Shown: positions 5,707 to 6,886 of the stretch, one piece after another | Position numbering within the stretch: the stretch's first letter is position 1 | Layout of the letters: each line of letters begins with the position of its first letter | DNA from: Chloroflexota bacterium | GTDB taxonomy: Bacteria; Chloroflexota; Limnocylindria; Limnocylindrales; CSP1-4 | Assembly: GCA_005881055.1 (NCBI GenBank) | Contig: VBHW01000169.1 | Span: 9,549 to 16,434 of the forward strand | Reading direction: 5' to 3' | DNA length: 6,886 nucleotides | Program-made: the position numbers and the translations under genes | The notes under the pieces: generated by a model | What the model saw: only the letters and a program-made list of their open reading frames with translations | Databases searched by the model: none | What the model was told of the DNA's origin: nothing

Positions 5707-6885
5707 ATGCTGGCCGCCCAGATCCGCGAGGGCGACCCGGACATCGCGCTCGTGGACGTGCGCGAGTCGTCCGAGTGGGAGCAGGGCCACATCCCCGGCG
5801 CGACCCACATCCCGAAGAGCTACATCGAGCAGCAGATCGAGGCCGCCGTTCCTGACCGGGATCGGCCGGTCATCCTCTACTGCGCCGGCGGCGTCCGCTC
5901 GCTCTTCGCGGCCCAGACGATGGCCGAGATGGGCTACACGAACGTCAGCTCGATGTCCGGCGGCTTCCAGGACTGGAAGGGCCGCGGCCTGCCGTGGACG
6001 ATGCCCGTCCTCCTCACCCATGAGCAGAAACAGCGCTACAGCCGCCACCTCCTCGTCCCGGAGGTCGGGGCGGAGGGCCAGGCGCGCCTCCTCGACTCGA
6101 AGGTGCTCCTCATCGGCGCGGGCGGCCTCGGCTCGCCGGCCGCGCTCTACCTCGCCGCCGCGGGCGTGGGCACGATCGGGATCGTCGACTTCGATATCGT
6201 CGACATCTCGAACCTCCAGCGACAGGTCCTCCACACGACCGACCGGGTGGGCGAGAAGAAGGTCGATTCGGCGCGGATCTCGATCACGGCGCTCAACCCG
6301 GACGTCAAGGTCGTCGCGCACGAGGAGATGCTCACCGGGGACAACGTCGAGCGGCTCATCGCCGGGTACGACGTCGTCCTCGACGGCACCGACACGTTCG
6401 AGACGCGCTACGTCCTCAACGACGCGGCGGTGGCGGCCGGCATCCCGGTCGTCCACGCCTCGGTGTTCCGCTTCGAGGGCCAGCTGACGGTCTTCGACAC
6501 GCCGGCCGGGCCGTGCTACCGCTGCCTCTATCCCACGCCGCCGCCGCCGGAGCTGGCACCGGGCTGCTCGGTCGCCGGCGTGCTCGGCATCGTGCCGGGG
6601 ATCATGGGCCTCCTCCAGGGGAACGAGGTGCTGAAGATCCTGCTCGGGATCGGCGAGACGCTGGCCGGGCGGCTGCTCCTGTTCGACGCGCTCGACGCCT
6701 CGTTCACCGAGCTGAAGCTCCGCCGCGACCCGGAATGCCCGGTCTGCTCGGAGAAGGCGATCGCTGCGCGCGCGGCCGGCCGGCCACTGCCGGTGCCGTC
6801 GTTCGGCGGCGAGGCATTCGTCCTCGGCGGAGACCAGGCCGGAGCGGAGGGTGCTGTCGCGGGCGAAGTCGGAGCCCTGCGGTGA
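5707..6885 (+). CDS. moeB: Rhodanese-MoeB/ThiF fusion, sulfur-carrier adenylyltransferase
   Basis: Cytoplasmic E1-like enzyme, 392 residues from ATG 5707. Residues about 1-95 are a single rhodanese domain (DIALVDVRESSEWEQGHIPGA) with catalytic Cys59 in CAGGVRSL. Residues about 103-345 are a MoeB/ThiF domain: RYSRHLLVPEVG, nucleotide loop GAGGLGSP (137-144), DFD (161-163), Arg172 in NLQRQV, Asp229 in DGTDTFETR, zinc cysteines 270/273 (CYRC) and 344/347 (CPVC), and a candidate thiol Cys287 in APGCSVAGVLG. Such enzymes adenylate the C-terminal Gly-Gly of a ubiquitin-like carrier (MoaD, ThiS or CysO); the rhodanese supplies sulfur for the thiocarboxylate. The order is reversed from MoeZ/MOCS3, where rhodanese is C-terminal. 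An Ala/Gly-rich tail follows about 350. The true start is unclear, since ATG 5707 lacks a clear ribosome site. No carrier gene is in the window, so the pathway cannot be named. Confidence 0.92.
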   Translation: MLAAQIREGDPDIALVDVRESSEWEQGHIPGATHIPKSYIEQQIEAAVPDRDRPVILYCAGGVRSLFAAQTMAEMGYTNVSSMSGGFQDWKGRGLPWTMPVLLTHEQKQRYSRHLLVPEVGAEGQARLLDSKVLLIGAGGLGSPAALYLAAAGVGTIGIVDFDIVDISNLQRQVLHTTDRVGEKKVDSARISITALNPDVKVVAHEEMLTGDNVERLIAGYDVVLDGTDTFETRYVLNDAAVAAGIPVVHASVFRFEGQLTVFDTPAGPCYRCLYPTPPPPELAPGCSVAGVLGIVPGIMGLLQGNEVLKILLGIGETLAGRLLLFDALDASFTELKLRRDPECPVCSEKAIAARAAGRPLPVPSFGGEAFVLGGDQAGAEGAVAGEVGALR

Positions 6886-6886
6886 G
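6882..6886 (+). other. Possible start of a next operon gene at the right edge
   Basis: The stop TGA (6883-6885) overlaps GTG (6882-6884) as GTGA, the same junction seen between the regulator and sufC. GGAG at 6871-6874 lies seven bases before the GTG, a good ribosome-site distance. Only five bases are visible, so the product is unknown. Confidence 0.4.

Noticed and set aside
5086..6456. 456-residue open frame on the minus strand opposite sufU and moeB
   Set aside because: Crosses two well-supported genes and the gap between them, has shadow-type composition (Arg, Asp, Val) and no motifs.
1..6886. tRNA, rRNA, CRISPR, insertion sequence or prophage features
   Set aside because: No cloverleaf-like segments, regular repeat-spacer pattern, transposase motifs or terminal repeats were seen on either strand.

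Overview
The window is very GC-rich, with codons ending almost always in G or C and tightly packed genes. It looks like a terrestrial or freshwater bacterium. The gene set (IscR-like Rrf2 regulator, SufC, SufS and SufU, rhodanese-MoeB fusion, Asp-box lipoprotein) would fit a high-GC Chloroflexota lineage such as Limnocylindria. That placement is inference; an actinobacterial or Dormibacterota source cannot be excluded by reading alone.

Layout. Positions 1-689 (+) hold the 3' end of an unrecognised protein. It converges with 706-2037 (-), a lipoprotein whose six Asp-box-like motifs predict a beta-propeller. From about 2038 to 2252 lies a divergent control region, with a promoter-like pair (TTGACG, 18 nt, TAGCAT) followed at once by a 25-bp inverted repeat that closely resembles the E. 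coli IscR type-1 site. Rightward from it runs an iron-sulfur assembly operon: Rrf2/IscR-like regulator (stop at 2816), sufC (2813-3742), sufS (3755-5037, interrupted) and sufU (5051-5461). After a structured gap of about 215-245 bp comes a rhodanese-MoeB/ThiF fusion (5707-6885). A GTGA overlap at the right edge suggests the operon continues.

How the genes work together. SufS would take sulfur from cysteine and SufU would accept it. SufC is the ATPase of the SufBCD scaffold, although sufB and sufD are not in the window. The Rrf2 protein keeps three cysteines suited to an Fe-S cluster and probably senses cluster supply, acting on the operator in front of its own gene. The rhodanese-MoeB protein belongs to a sulfur relay that activates and thiolates a ubiquitin-like carrier (molybdopterin, thiamine or CysO type).

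Main surprises. (1) The operator and promoter arrangement. (2) sufS lacks eight conserved residues at the PLP site through an apparent 22-nt deletion that also shifts frame. (3) A similar frame break appears at the 5' end of the rhodanese-MoeB gene, and the Rrf2 gene has no ordinary start codon for its conserved N-terminus. Clustered lesions like these mean either real decay of the locus or assembly error, and read mapping would tell which. (4) SufC carries a regular H-X3-H tail, and sufC is followed directly by sufS with no sufB or sufD.
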